A DNA stretch of 51,092 nt from Deinococcus sp. (lineage in GTDB: Bacteria; Deinococcota; Deinococci; Deinococcales; Deinococcaceae), in NCBI RefSeq assembly GCF_018260405.1, contig NZ_JAGLBG010000001.1, positions 1 through 51,092 of the forward strand. The letters are read 5' to 3'. Under the pieces are notes generated by a model. The model saw only the letters and a program-made list of their open reading frames with translations. It was not told where the DNA came from and made no database searches. Below, in pieces: positions 6,637 to 14,976 of the stretch. Position numbers and translations under genes: made by a program. Each line of letters begins with the position of its first letter. Position 1 is the stretch's first letter.

Positions 6637-9246
6637 ATGTTTCGTGTCCTGAACAAGATGTTTGACAATAACAAGCGCGACGTGGAGCGCATCGTGAAAG
6701 CGGTGGTGCAGCCCGTCAATGCGCTTGAAGAAGAGACGATGAAAGTCGACAATCTCGCCGAGGCGTTTATGGCCCTGCGGCGGCGCGTGACCGAGGGTGG
6801 CGAGACGCTCGACGACGTGATCGTGCCCGCCTTTGCCCTGATCCGCGAGGCGGGGCGGCGCTCTATCGGCAAGCGGCACTATGATACTCAGCTTATCGGC
6901 GGGGCTGCGTTGCACCAGGGCCGCATCGCAGAAATGAAGACCGGCGAGGGCAAGACGCTGGTGGCTTCGCTGGCGCTGTCGCTCAACGCGCTGGAAGGCA
7001 AGGGCTGTCACCTCGTGACTGTGAACGACTACCTTGCCCGAGTCGGGGCTGAGGAGATGGGGCTGCTGTACCGTACGCTGGGCCTTAGCGTGGGGCTGGC
7101 CAACCGCGAACTCCAGCCGCACGAAAAACAGGCCGCCTACGCCTGCGACATCACTTACGTGACCAACTCGGAACTGGGCTTCGACTACCTGCGCGACAAC
7201 ATGGCCCAGTCCAAAGAGGCGCTGGCGCTGCGGGCCGAACATCCGCTGCACTACGCCATCGTCGATGAAGTGGACAGCATCCTGATCGACGAAGCCCGGA
7301 CTCCTCTGATCATCTCGGGAGCCGCTGAAAAAGCCACTGACCAGTACTACGTGATGGCGAAGCTGATCAAGCGCCTTCAGCGCGGCGAACCCGCCGAACC
7401 CGGTGTGCGGGCCGACCCGACCGGCGACTACACCATCGAGGAAAAGAACAAACAGGTGCAGATGACCGAGGCGGGTATTTCCAAGATCGAGAGACTGCTG
7501 AGCATTCCCGACCTGTACAGCCCCGAATCGATGGACAAGGCCCACATGATCACTCAGGCCATCCGCGCCCGCGAGCTGTATCAGCGCGAGAAAGACTATA
7601 TCGTCAACGCCGAGGGCGAGGTCATCATCGTCGACGAGTTCACTGGGCGTAGCATGCCGGGCCGACGCTACGGCGAGGGACTGCACCAGGCCATCGAAGC
7701 CAAAGAAGGCGTCAAGATCGAGAACGAGAACCAGACGCTGGCGACCATTACGTATCAGAATTTCTTCCGCCTGTACGATAAATTCGCGGGCATGACCGGT
7801 ACGGCCAAGACCGAGGAAAAGGAATTTCTGGATATTTATGGCAGCGACGTGCTGGTCATTCCGACCAATAAGCCGATTCTGCGTCAGGACGGCGAAGACC
7901 TGATCTACCGCACCCGCGCGGGCAAGTACGGCGCTGTGGTGCAGGAAGTGCAGCAGATACACGCCACGGGGCGGCCTATTCTGATTGGTACGGCCAGCAT
8001 CGACACCAGCGAGCAGCTGAGCGAACTGCTGACCCAGGCCGGGATTCAGCACAGCGTCCTGAACGCCAAATTCGAGGCGCAGGAAGCCTCGATCATTGCG
8101 CAGGCCGGGCGCAGCAATACCGTGACCATCGCCACCAACATGGCCGGGCGCGGCACCGACATCATGCTGGGCGGCAACTCGGAGTACGTGCTGGGCGAGG
8201 CGCTCGAACAGCATTTCGGCATCAGCCGCTTTGCTCCCGAGGCTGAGGCCTTTATCAAGGCGATCAGCCGTGAGGACCCCCAGGCTGCCGAACTGGGCCT
8301 GAAGATTCCCGGGATGGTGCCTGACTTTATCCGTCAGGCGCAGGAGTTGCAGGCCGCGACCATCGCCGACCGGGAAAAGGTGCGCGAACTGGGCGGGCTG
8401 CACATTGTAGGCACCGAGCGCCATGAGTCGCGCCGCATCGACAACCAGCTGCGGGGGCGGGCCGGACGCCAGGGTGACCCCGGCAGCAGCCGCTTTTATG
8501 TGTCCTTCGAGGACGAACTGATGCGCCTCTTTGCCAACGAGCGCGTGGTCGGCATGATGGACCGCCTCGGCATGGACGATACCCAGCCCATCGAGGCCAG
8601 GATGGTCACTGGGGCTATCGAGAAGGCGCAGGCCCGCGTCGAGAGCCGCAACTTCGACACCCGTAAGCAGCTGCTGGAATTCGACAACGTCATGAGCAAG
8701 CAGCGCGACGAAATTTATGCCCAGCGCCGCGAAGTGCTGCTGGGGCCGGACAATGACGTCGATGAGACCACCGAGGGCATGATCGCCGATTTCGTCGATA
8801 TGCAGCTGGCGACCTTCTTGCCGGTAGACGTGGCCCAGGATCAGTGGGATATCGAGGGCCTCCGGACGGCGATGGTGGATGCCGTGCCGCCGCTGGAACA
8901 CTTCGACTTCGATTCGCTGCGCCACGCCGCACCCGCTGAGGCCCAGAACCGCCTGCTGGAAGCGGTAGCCGATGCCTTCGACGCCCGCAAGGAAGAACTC
9001 AGCCCTACCATGATGAACAGTCTGGCGCGTTATGTGCTGCTGCAATCGGTCGATCAGCACTGGAAGGAACATCTGCACAACATGGACGTGCTGCGCCAGG
9101 GCATCGGGCTGCGCGGCTACGGCCAGCGCGACCCCTTTACGGAATACAAGTTCGAGGCCACCACCATGTTCAACGAGATGATCGACCAGCTCAAGGCCGA
9201 CGTGACCAAGTTCGTATTCCGGATGCAGTTCGGCGAAACGGCCTGA
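6637..9246 (+). CDS. secA: Preprotein translocase ATPase SecA
   Basis: SecA is the motor that drives preproteins through SecYEG at the inner face of the cytoplasmic membrane. The 869-residue protein has Walker A at about 100-107 (MKTGEGKT) and the DEVDSILIDEARTPLIISG Walker B region. The second helicase half shows TNMAGRGTDIMLGG, GTERHESRRIDNQLRGRAGR and QGDPGSSRFYVS. The helical scaffold/wing region follows (QHWKEHLHNMDVLRQGIGLR). It ends at FRMQFGETA and lacks the C-terminal zinc-binding SecB-interaction tail of E. coli SecA. The start MFRVLNKMFDNN follows a TATACT -10 box with no Shine-Dalgarno, so it is probably leaderless. Confidence 0.97.
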   Translation: MFRVLNKMFDNNKRDVERIVKAVVQPVNALEEETMKVDNLAEAFMALRRRVTEGGETLDDVIVPAFALIREAGRRSIGKRHYDTQLIGGAALHQGRIAEMKTGEGKTLVASLALSLNALEGKGCHLVTVNDYLARVGAEEMGLLYRTLGLSVGLANRELQPHEKQAAYACDITYVTNSELGFDYLRDNMAQSKEALALRAEHPLHYAIVDEVDSILIDEARTPLIISGAAEKATDQYYVMAKLIKRLQRGEPAEPGVRADPTGDYTIEEKNKQVQMTEAGISKIERLLSIPDLYSPESMDKAHMITQAIRARELYQREKDYIVNAEGEVIIVDEFTGRSMPGRRYGEGLHQAIEAKEGVKIENENQTLATITYQNFFRLYDKFAGMTGTAKTEEKEFLDIYGSDVLVIPTNKPILRQDGEDLIYRTRAGKYGAVVQEVQQIHATGRPILIGTASIDTSEQLSELLTQAGIQHSVLNAKFEAQEASIIAQAGRSNTVTIATNMAGRGTDIMLGGNSEYVLGEALEQHFGISRFAPEAEAFIKAISREDPQAAELGLKIPGMVPDFIRQAQELQAATIADREKVRELGGLHIVGTERHESRRIDNQLRGRAGRQGDPGSSRFYVSFEDELMRLFANERVVGMMDRLGMDDTQPIEARMVTGAIEKAQARVESRNFDTRKQLLEFDNVMSKQRDEIYAQRREVLLGPDNDVDETTEGMIADFVDMQLATFLPVDVAQDQWDIEGLRTAMVDAVPPLEHFDFDSLRHAAPAEAQNRLLEAVADAFDARKEELSPTMMNSLARYVLLQSVDQHWKEHLHNMDVLRQGIGLRGYGQRDPFTEYKFEATTMFNEMIDQLKADVTKFVFRMQFGETA

Positions 9247-9264
9247 GCCGGAGCCTGACCCCGC

Positions 9265-9378
9265 TTCTCCGCTCAATTCCGCCCGCAGTCGGGAGCGGTT
9301 AGGCCCCATCCTAGGTGCCGCTCTGGTCAAGAAGCGACCAGGCTTGCTCAAGCGAGTCCGTTCTGGCCAAGACGACAC
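9265..9378 (-). repeat. Dispersed repeat family B, copy 3
   Basis: Read on the minus strand it gives CTTGGCCAGAACGGACTCGC, CTTGACCAGAGCGGCACC, ATGGGGCCTAACCGCTCCCG and GCGGGCGGAATTGAGCGG. It is the copy closest to a family consensus. Confidence 0.65.
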
Positions 9379-9432
9379 CACCTGACCTCTACAAGCAGTT
9401 CTACAACTCCATACCGCCAAACTCTTCTCTTT

Positions 9433-9494
9433 TCCCACTCGCCTCCGCTCGGATTGAATCCAACACGGCCCGGTTCAATCGGCAGTCCGTATGA
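9433..9494 (+). repeat. Dispersed repeat family C, copy 1
   Basis: Shares CCCACTCGC-TCCGCTCGGA and CGGCAGTCCGTAT with 11349-11410. The 3' core, or its complement ATACGGACTGCCG, also appears alone near 20386, 39015 and 46962. Confidence 0.55.
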
Positions 9495-9670
9495 GGAGGC
9501 GCGGCGGTTTTTTTGTTCGTCCTGTATGAACAGACTGCGTGCGCTTGGCGCGGCGGGCCGCTACCATTGACCTGTTCTTCACCATGTGATCCTGTTCCGC
9601 TAAGGTTCTCGCTCAGGCTCTGACATTCTGGGTTCCTTCCGTCTATCCACGTGCTGATCTTGGAGGTCAC

Positions 9671-11254
9671 ATGTTCAACAAAATCATTCTGGCTACCCTG
9701 GTTCTGTCTATTCCCTCTGCGGCGGGCGCGATTTCACTGGTGTACGGTGCGGGCGGCGAACCCGTGTCGCTGGATTCCGGCACCATCTCCGACGGCAATT
9801 CCAGCACGCCGCAGACGCTGGTCTACGACACCCTGGTCAAGTTCAAGAAGGGCACCTCGAATCTCGCCCCCGGTCTCGCACTGCAATGGAAGGCCAACAA
9901 GGACGCGACCGAGTGGACTTTTTACCTGCGCCCCGGCGTCAAATTCACCGATGGTACGCCTGCCAACGCCGAGGCGGTGGTGTTCAACATCAATCGTTGG
10001 TGGGATCAGGACGCGCCCACGGGGGCCAAGGCCTTTGGCAAGACCTTCATTTCGTGGCAATTCGTGATGGGCGGCTTCAAAGGCGAGCCGAACACGTTGC
10101 TTAAAAGTGTGCGAGCCGACGGCACCAACAAGGTGGTCTTTACCCTCACGCGGCCCTTTGCACCGCTGCCCGAAACCATGGCGACCAGCTTTTTTGGTAT
10201 CGCCAGCCCCACGGCCATCAAGAAGGCTGGGGCCAAATACGGCACTCCGGCGGCGCTGCCCGTGGGTTCGGGGCCGTTCGTCATGCAGAGCTGGACCAGT
10301 GGCGACCGGATTACCCTGGTGCCCAACAATAACTTTTGGGGCAACAAGGCCAAGTACGACCAGCTGATCTTGCGCTTCATCAAAGACCCCAGCGCCCGCT
10401 TAAACGAGCTGAAGTCCGGCAACATCGACTTCACCACCGATCTCAACCCCGAGCAGCTCGGCGCGGTCAAGGCCGACAAGAACCTTACGCCGGTTCTCAT
10501 CCCTTCGTTCAACGTGGGGACACTGAGCCTAAACACCGCCAATAAGTATCTTGCCAATGAAAAGGTGCGCCGGGCCATCTTCACGGCGATCAATAAGAAA
10601 GCTATCGTGGACAGCTTCTGGAACGGGCTGGGGGTCAGCGACGCCAACTTCTTGCCGCCCGCACTCGACTGGGCCAATAGCCAGAAGGTGCCCGCCGACT
10701 ACAAGTACGACCCGGCAACGGCTAAAAAACTGCTGGCCGAGGCGGGCTACCCGAACGGCTTTACGCTGGACTTGTGGTACATGCCGGTCAGCCGCCCGTA
10801 CTTCCCCACGCCCAAGCCGATTGCCGAGGCGATGGCTGCCGACCTCGGGGCCATCGGCATCAAGGTCAACCTGAAGACCGAGGACTGGGCCAAGTACTTG
10901 CAAGACCGCCTCAAGGCGCCGGGCTTCGACATGCACATGATCGGTTGGACCGGGCCGTATGCCAGCCCCTATACCTTCTACTACACCTACTTCGGTGACG
11001 AGTCTAGCCAGGACAGCAACTACAAGAACGCCAAGATTTCCGAGCTTCTGCGTCAGGCGTCGGCCTCCAGTGAACGCGCGGTGCAGGCCGCAGCCTATGC
11101 CCAGATCAATGAGCTGACCTATGAGGCCAACGTGCGCCTGCCGGTGGTTCACTCGCGCCCGCTGGCCGCCACCCGCAGCTATGTCAGGGGCTGGGTGCCC
11201 GGCCCGTCAACCCTCACTCCCTTCGAGGACATCACCCTCGACGGCAAGAAATAA
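9671..11254 (+). CDS. Peptide-type ABC transporter substrate-binding protein
   Basis: 527 residues of the SBP_bac_5 family (DppA/OppA/NikA type). The signal peptide is MFNKIILATLVLSIPSAAGA, cleaved near residue 20, with no lipobox cysteine, so the protein should be exported rather than lipid-anchored. Family landmarks are SDGNSSTPQTLVYDTLV, the strand WTFYLRPGVKFTDGTPANAE, GSGPFVMQSWTSGDRITLV and VRRAIFTAINKKAIVD. Its ligand (oligopeptide, dipeptide, nickel or other) cannot be told. No permease or ATPase genes adjoin it, so it must work with a transporter encoded elsewhere. TGGAGGT sits 3 nt before the ATG; a terminator follows. Confidence 0.9.
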   Translation: MFNKIILATLVLSIPSAAGAISLVYGAGGEPVSLDSGTISDGNSSTPQTLVYDTLVKFKKGTSNLAPGLALQWKANKDATEWTFYLRPGVKFTDGTPANAEAVVFNINRWWDQDAPTGAKAFGKTFISWQFVMGGFKGEPNTLLKSVRADGTNKVVFTLTRPFAPLPETMATSFFGIASPTAIKKAGAKYGTPAALPVGSGPFVMQSWTSGDRITLVPNNNFWGNKAKYDQLILRFIKDPSARLNELKSGNIDFTTDLNPEQLGAVKADKNLTPVLIPSFNVGTLSLNTANKYLANEKVRRAIFTAINKKAIVDSFWNGLGVSDANFLPPALDWANSQKVPADYKYDPATAKKLLAEAGYPNGFTLDLWYMPVSRPYFPTPKPIAEAMAADLGAIGIKVNLKTEDWAKYLQDRLKAPGFDMHMIGWTGPYASPYTFYYTYFGDESSQDSNYKNAKISELLRQASASSERAVQAAAYAQINELTYEANVRLPVVHSRPLAATRSYVRGWVPGPSTLTPFEDITLDGKK

Positions 11255-11271
11255 GGTTTCTGGCAGCCTTG

Positions 11272-11296
11272 GCCCCCCGTCGTGGGGGCTTTTTTA
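11272..11296 (+). terminator. Rho-independent terminator after the binding protein
   Basis: GCCCCC and GGGGGC arms around a short loop are followed by TTTTTT, 17 nt after the stop codon. Confidence 0.85.
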
Positions 11297-11348
11297 GGCC
11301 CCCGGTTCATGCCGACTGCGGCTCTACACCGCCCAGTCCGTCTGTTGT

Positions 11349-11410
11349 TCCCACTCGCGTCCGCTCGGAGTGATTCGGGAGTGCAGCGAGTCAACCGGCA
11401 GTCCGTATAA
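11349..11410 (+). repeat. Dispersed repeat family C, copy 2
   Basis: Begins CCCACTCGCGTCCGCTCGGA and ends CCGGCAGTCCGTATAA, as in 9433-9494. It abuts a family A copy. Confidence 0.55.
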
Positions 11411-11416
11411 CGCCTT

Positions 11417-11555
11417 TAGAGCATTTTGCAAAAGGGTGGTGCTCTTTTGACCATCTTTTTGCCCAGTGGAACGGGTGAATAAGAAAGAGCAGGACGTAGA
11501 ATGAAGGGGGCGGCGGTGTTTTTGCGGCGTGCCCATCATTCGGAGAACTGATCTA
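11417..11555 (+). repeat. Dispersed repeat family A, copy 2
   Basis: Begins TAGAGCATTTTGCAAAA and ends GGAGAACTGATCTA, an imperfect terminal inverted repeat. It contains GGTGCTCTTTTGACCATCTT and GGGGGCGGCGGTGTTTTTGC in the interior. It lies just upstream of the MFS promoter. Confidence 0.75.
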
Positions 11556-11584
11556 AGCCAGTGTAGCAATGTAAGGTCGCCTCC

Positions 11585-11614
11585 TGACCGATCGGTAAGC
11601 TGCGGGTGTATACT
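11585..11614 (+). promoter_or_regulatory. Leaderless promoter with palindromic operator (MFS gene)
   Basis: A TATACT -10 box (11609-11614) lies 7 nt before the ATG. The perfect palindrome ACCGATCGGT (11587-11596) covers the expected -35 position. Such palindromes over a promoter are typical of TetR-family repressor sites, and MFS exporters are frequent TetR targets. No TetR gene is adjacent. Confidence 0.5.
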
Positions 11615-11621
11615 CGCTCGC

Positions 11622-13073
11622 ATGAGCGCTTCTTCCCATCCGGCCAGCGGTAGCGGCAGCACCAAGATCACGCTGTTTCTAACCATTTTTATTGCCATGC
11701 TCGGCCTGAGCGTGCTGTTTCCGATCATCGGCCCGCTGGCCCGCGAGATCGGCCTGACCCCGGCGCAGGCGGGCTGGTTCAGCACGGCCTACAGCCTGAT
11801 GCAGTTCGTCTTCAGCCCGGTCTGGGGCGCTCAAAGCGAAAAGCGTGGGCGCAAACCCATCTTGCTGCTGGGACTGGTCGGTTTTGCGCTGAGCTTCGGG
11901 ATGTTCGGATATGTGGCGCACCTGGGGCTGCAACATCAGTTGCCGCTGGGTACCGTGTTCGCGCTGCTTATCGCGTCCCGTTTGCTGGGTGGCATCTTGT
12001 CGAGCGCCACGCTGCCTACCGCGCAGGCGATGATGGCCGACATCACCGACCGCAACAACCGGGCGGCCAGCATGGGCCTGATCGGGGCGGCGTTTGGCCT
12101 GGGCGTTATCTTCGGCCCGGCGCTGGGCGCGGCGCTGGCCCGGTTCGGCCTCACCACGCCGGTCTTTTTCAGTGTGGGCCTGGGCCTGCTCACGGCGCTG
12201 GTGGCCTCTTTTGTGCTGCCGGAAACGCGTCAGGCGGGGCAGGACAAGCCGCAGGAAGAGGATCGCCGCTCACTGCTAAGCCAGGGAGCCATACCACTGT
12301 TTCTGGCCGCCAGTGCGCTAACCACTCTTGCCAGCGTGGGCATGGAACAGACCATCAGTTTCTTCGTGCAGGACACGATGCACCTCGACCCCACCCAGAC
12401 GGCGCGGACGGTGGGTGGCATGCTGGCGGTGTTCGGCTTTGTGGCAGTGCTGATTCAGGGCGGGGCCATGCGCACGCTGCCCAAACGGGTCGCGCCCACG
12501 CCGCTGCTGATCTTGGGCCTGAGCATCATGGGGGCGGGCATGTTCTTGGTGCCGCTGATGGCGACCAGTTTCCTGGCGCTTCCGCTGGGGGCCGGACTTT
12601 ACCGGCTGGTTGGGGCGCTGACGGCGCTGCTGCTGGTCGTCGTCAGCGTGGCGGGTTTCGCGGCTCGCAAGTCGGACAGCAAGGCGCTATGGAGCAAGGT
12701 TTCTATGTACTCCGGCATCGCCTTCATCGTGTTGCTGGTGCTGCTGGTGCTGGCCTCGACGCAATACTGGCGCTTGACCGGGGCACTGGCGGTCATTGGT
12801 ATCGGCAGCGCCATTCTCAGTCCGACCCTGAGCGCGGCCCTGAGTCTCAGCGTGCCAGACAGCCAGCAGGGTACCGTGGCGGGCCTTAACAGCAGCGCCC
12901 TGGCCCTGGGCCGCATGGTCGGCCCCCTGATCGGCACTTCGCTGTACCAGCGTGCCGGGCACGGTTCACCGTACCTGTTCAGCGGCGCGGTGCTGCTGGC
13001 GCTGCTGGCGGTGGTGCTGGTCACCCGGCCCCAGGTCGCGGTGCGGCAAGACACCCCGGCGCACCACGCCTGA
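11622..13073 (+). CDS. MFS transporter, probable drug or metabolite exporter
   Basis: 483 residues. The start at ATG 11622 (MSASSHPASGSGS) follows a TATACT -10 box; longer frames would run through the promoter. Hydrophobic segments begin at ITLFLTIFIAMLGLSVL, and motif A between segments 2 and 3 reads WGAQSEKRGRKP. The second half has an extra pair of hydrophobic stretches (LVGALTALLLVVVSVAGF and SGIAFIVLLVLLVLAS) between the usual segments 9 and 10, giving about 14 helices. The GRMVGPLIGTSLYQ stretch near the C-terminus is typical of exporters. The substrate is unknown. Regulation by a palindrome-binding repressor is suggested by the operator. Confidence 0.85.
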   Translation: MSASSHPASGSGSTKITLFLTIFIAMLGLSVLFPIIGPLAREIGLTPAQAGWFSTAYSLMQFVFSPVWGAQSEKRGRKPILLLGLVGFALSFGMFGYVAHLGLQHQLPLGTVFALLIASRLLGGILSSATLPTAQAMMADITDRNNRAASMGLIGAAFGLGVIFGPALGAALARFGLTTPVFFSVGLGLLTALVASFVLPETRQAGQDKPQEEDRRSLLSQGAIPLFLAASALTTLASVGMEQTISFFVQDTMHLDPTQTARTVGGMLAVFGFVAVLIQGGAMRTLPKRVAPTPLLILGLSIMGAGMFLVPLMATSFLALPLGAGLYRLVGALTALLLVVVSVAGFAARKSDSKALWSKVSMYSGIAFIVLLVLLVLASTQYWRLTGALAVIGIGSAILSPTLSAALSLSVPDSQQGTVAGLNSSALALGRMVGPLIGTSLYQRAGHGSPYLFSGAVLLALLAVVLVTRPQVAVRQDTPAHHA

Positions 13074-13280
13074 AAAAGCAGTTCCTTTAAAAACAGGTTC
13101 GCCAAGTGGACTCCATGCGTGGGGTTCACTTCGTCTAGGCCACCACTTCAGTACGGGACAACTTGACCTCTGGCCTCTCCAGAAGCGGAAAAAGGTGTGT
13201 CTAACAGACAGCCATACTGACCCGGCATAAAGGTCTTAAAAAGCCGCCCTGTCTTACCAAATGCTCTAGGATAAACCCCG

Positions 13281-13777
13281 ATGATCATTGTGATCGCCCT
13301 GCTGATCCTCATTCTGATCTCTGTTGTCGTGGGGTATGTCGGGCGGCTCTTTCGGCCACTAGCCTACCCCCGCGCCCGGCGGTCTGTGTCGGCGGCTCGG
13401 CGGACACAGACGCCCTGATCTTGCGGCTGCCTGAGCCTCAGCGGCAAAAGGCCACAGAGCTGCTGGCCCTGGTCGGCACTCTGCTAAAGGCTGATATTCA
13501 CGGTGCCGATCCCCGCACCCGATTTTTGCTGGAGCAGACAGCGCGGAATTACTTGCCGGGTACCGTTCAGGCTTACCTTGAACTGAGCGTTGGAGCCAGG
13601 CAGCAGCTGGCCGCGCAGGGGCAAAATCCTGAGGCTCTGCTGTCCGAACAGTTGCAGTTGATGATCGACGGCGTAAAACAGGCGACCCGGCTGGACTATG
13701 TGGCCGCAGACCGGCTGGTGAATCAGGGGCGTTTTCTGCGTGAGCGCTTTGGCTTGCCAGGTGACCGCCGACCCTGA
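13281..13777 (+). pseudogene. Small membrane-anchored protein split by a frameshift
   Basis: An ATG at 13281 opens a frame encoding a strong membrane helix (MIIVIALLILILISVVVGYV). It then runs into a basic, unlikely sequence and stops near 13418. A second frame, open through GGSADTDALILRLPEPQRQK and continuing for about 118 residues (ADPRTRFLLEQTARNYLPGT), ends at 13777. The two parts read best as one protein with an N-terminal anchor and a soluble helical domain, broken by a one-base change between about 13345 and 13390. The second part alone could start at TTG 13421. I do not recognise the family. A sequencing error cannot be excluded. Confidence 0.55.
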
Positions 13778-14060
13778 ATAGTCTAAACGCTGGCAAAGGT
13801 CGGGGGCGCGTCCCCATGCTGGGATCACCGGGCTTAAAGTATGTTTTGGGAAGCAGAAAAAATCTGTTTGTAACGCTTTTTCTAGCCCCTCTCCACTCGT
13901 GGGCCTCGGAGAGCGAAGGCGGCGCAAGGGCGAGCTGTGCAGCTGGCCCACAGGGGGCGTGGGACCAGCACAGTAAAAGCGACCGTCCTGGCGGTCTATT
14001 CCATTTGGTGGGAGGCACCCAAAGGTCGGCGGACTTTTGCCAGAACAGGGGAGACGGCGG

Positions 14061-14066
14061 TAGACT
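14061..14066 (+). promoter_or_regulatory. Leaderless -10 box TAGACT of the AAC(3)-like gene
   Basis: TAGACT ends 8 nt before ATG 14075 and decides this start over longer upstream frames. Confidence 0.5.
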
Positions 14067-14074
14067 GCCCAGTA

Positions 14075-14962
14075 ATGTTGAATTTGCTGCGTCGTCCTGC
14101 TGTGACTGTTGCCGCACTGGACCATGGTCTGGCAGAACTGGGGTTGAATGGCACCCAGCACGTTATTCTGCACGCCAGCCTCAAATCCTTCGGCCACCTT
14201 GAGGGCGGCGCGAAAACCCTGGTCGACGCCCTGGAACAGCGCACCGCCACGCTGGTGGCCCCGGCGTTCAGTTACGCCACCCTGCTTATTCACTCGACTG
14301 ACCGCCCCCGTGCTCAGTTCAACCGGGATACGCGGGTCAGCCGCGACATCGGGCGGTCCGCGCAGGTGCTGGTCGAGCGGGCCGCCGCCGAGCGTTCCTT
14401 TCACCCGACCCTCAGTTTTATTGCCGTGGGTGAAGCTGCCAGGCAGGTTGTGGCGTGTCAGACGCTGGAAAGCCCTTATCAGCCTATCGGGGCGCTGTAC
14501 GACCTCGACGGGTACGTGCTGCTGGCGGGGGTAGATTTCGGCAGCAATACCACCATTCATTACGGCGAGTATCTGGCGGGGGTGCCCGCACTGACCCGCT
14601 ATGTGTCTGTCGGTGGTCAGGTGGTGCCGACTGCTTTCCCGAACTGCTCCGCCGATTTCGACAACCTGCTTCCCGAGGTGCAGTTTCTGGGCCGTGAGGT
14701 CGAAGTGGGCGGCAGTCTGCTGCGGCTCTACCGGGTACGTGATCTGGTCGACGCCACCGTGCGCTTTCTGGAACGCGATCCCGAGGGGCTGCTGTGTACC
14801 TTCAAGGGCTGCCGCTGTCAGCAGGTGCGTGGCCTGATTCGCCAGGGCGGGCTGCACCCCAGATCACACGTTCGCGGGCCAGATAGTCACGGTTCAGGTA
14901 ATGACGGTGCAAATGGTGACAGGGCAAATGCTGACAGTGCAAATGCTGCCGGGAACGCTTAA
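14075..14962 (+). CDS. AAC(3)-family N-acetyltransferase
   Basis: 295 residues of the antibiotic_NAT family, whose members transfer acetyl from acetyl-CoA to the 3-amino group of aminoglycosides or to other amines. Landmarks are GLNGTQHVILHASLKSFG near the N-terminus, GGAKTLVDALEQ, TLVAPAFSY, and RSFHPTLSFIAVGEAA, which carries the conserved HP pair. VLLAGVDFGSNTTIHYGEY corresponds to the conserved acidic/His region. Many chromosomal members confer no resistance, so the substrate is open. The last ~30 residues are a low-complexity Gly/Asn/Ala/Asp tail made by 15-bp tandem repeats, outside the family fold. It converges with the LacI gene 14 nt away. Confidence 0.85.
   Translation: MLNLLRRPAVTVAALDHGLAELGLNGTQHVILHASLKSFGHLEGGAKTLVDALEQRTATLVAPAFSYATLLIHSTDRPRAQFNRDTRVSRDIGRSAQVLVERAAAERSFHPTLSFIAVGEAARQVVACQTLESPYQPIGALYDLDGYVLLAGVDFGSNTTIHYGEYLAGVPALTRYVSVGGQVVPTAFPNCSADFDNLLPEVQFLGREVEVGGSLLRLYRVRDLVDATVRFLERDPEGLLCTFKGCRCQQVRGLIRQGGLHPRSHVRGPDSHGSGNDGANGDRANADSANAAGNA
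14907..14951 (+). repeat. 15-bp tandem repeat, three units
   Basis: GTGCAAATGGTGACA, GGGCAAATGCTGACA and GTGCAAATGCTGCCG follow directly and keep the frame of the AAC(3)-like gene, encoding its C-terminal tail. Confidence 0.7.
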
Positions 14963-14976
14963 CAGCCAGTCTGGAT

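Larger units (their letters stand above)
9247..9670. other. Intergenic region downstream of secA
   Basis: 424 bp holding an inverted family B repeat (9265-9378) and a family C repeat (9433-9494). A weakly structured GC segment followed by a T7 run near 9510 may act as a terminator. The last 50 bp carry the Shine-Dalgarno TGGAGGT of the binding-protein gene. Confidence 0.4.

Noticed and set aside
6607..9438. A 943-codon open frame on the minus strand across secA
   Set aside because: It is antisense to a full-length, motif-complete SecA. Its protein is rich in His, Leu and Gly without any domain, as expected from GC-rich codon bias.
13484..14857. A 457-codon minus-strand frame across the AAC(3)-like gene
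   Set aside because: It runs through two plus-strand genes and the intergenic region with a low-complexity product.
14075..14962. AAC(3)-like gene as an acquired resistance gene
   Set aside because: Codon use and context look native, with a native leaderless promoter and no integron or IS beside it. Many chromosomal members do not confer resistance.
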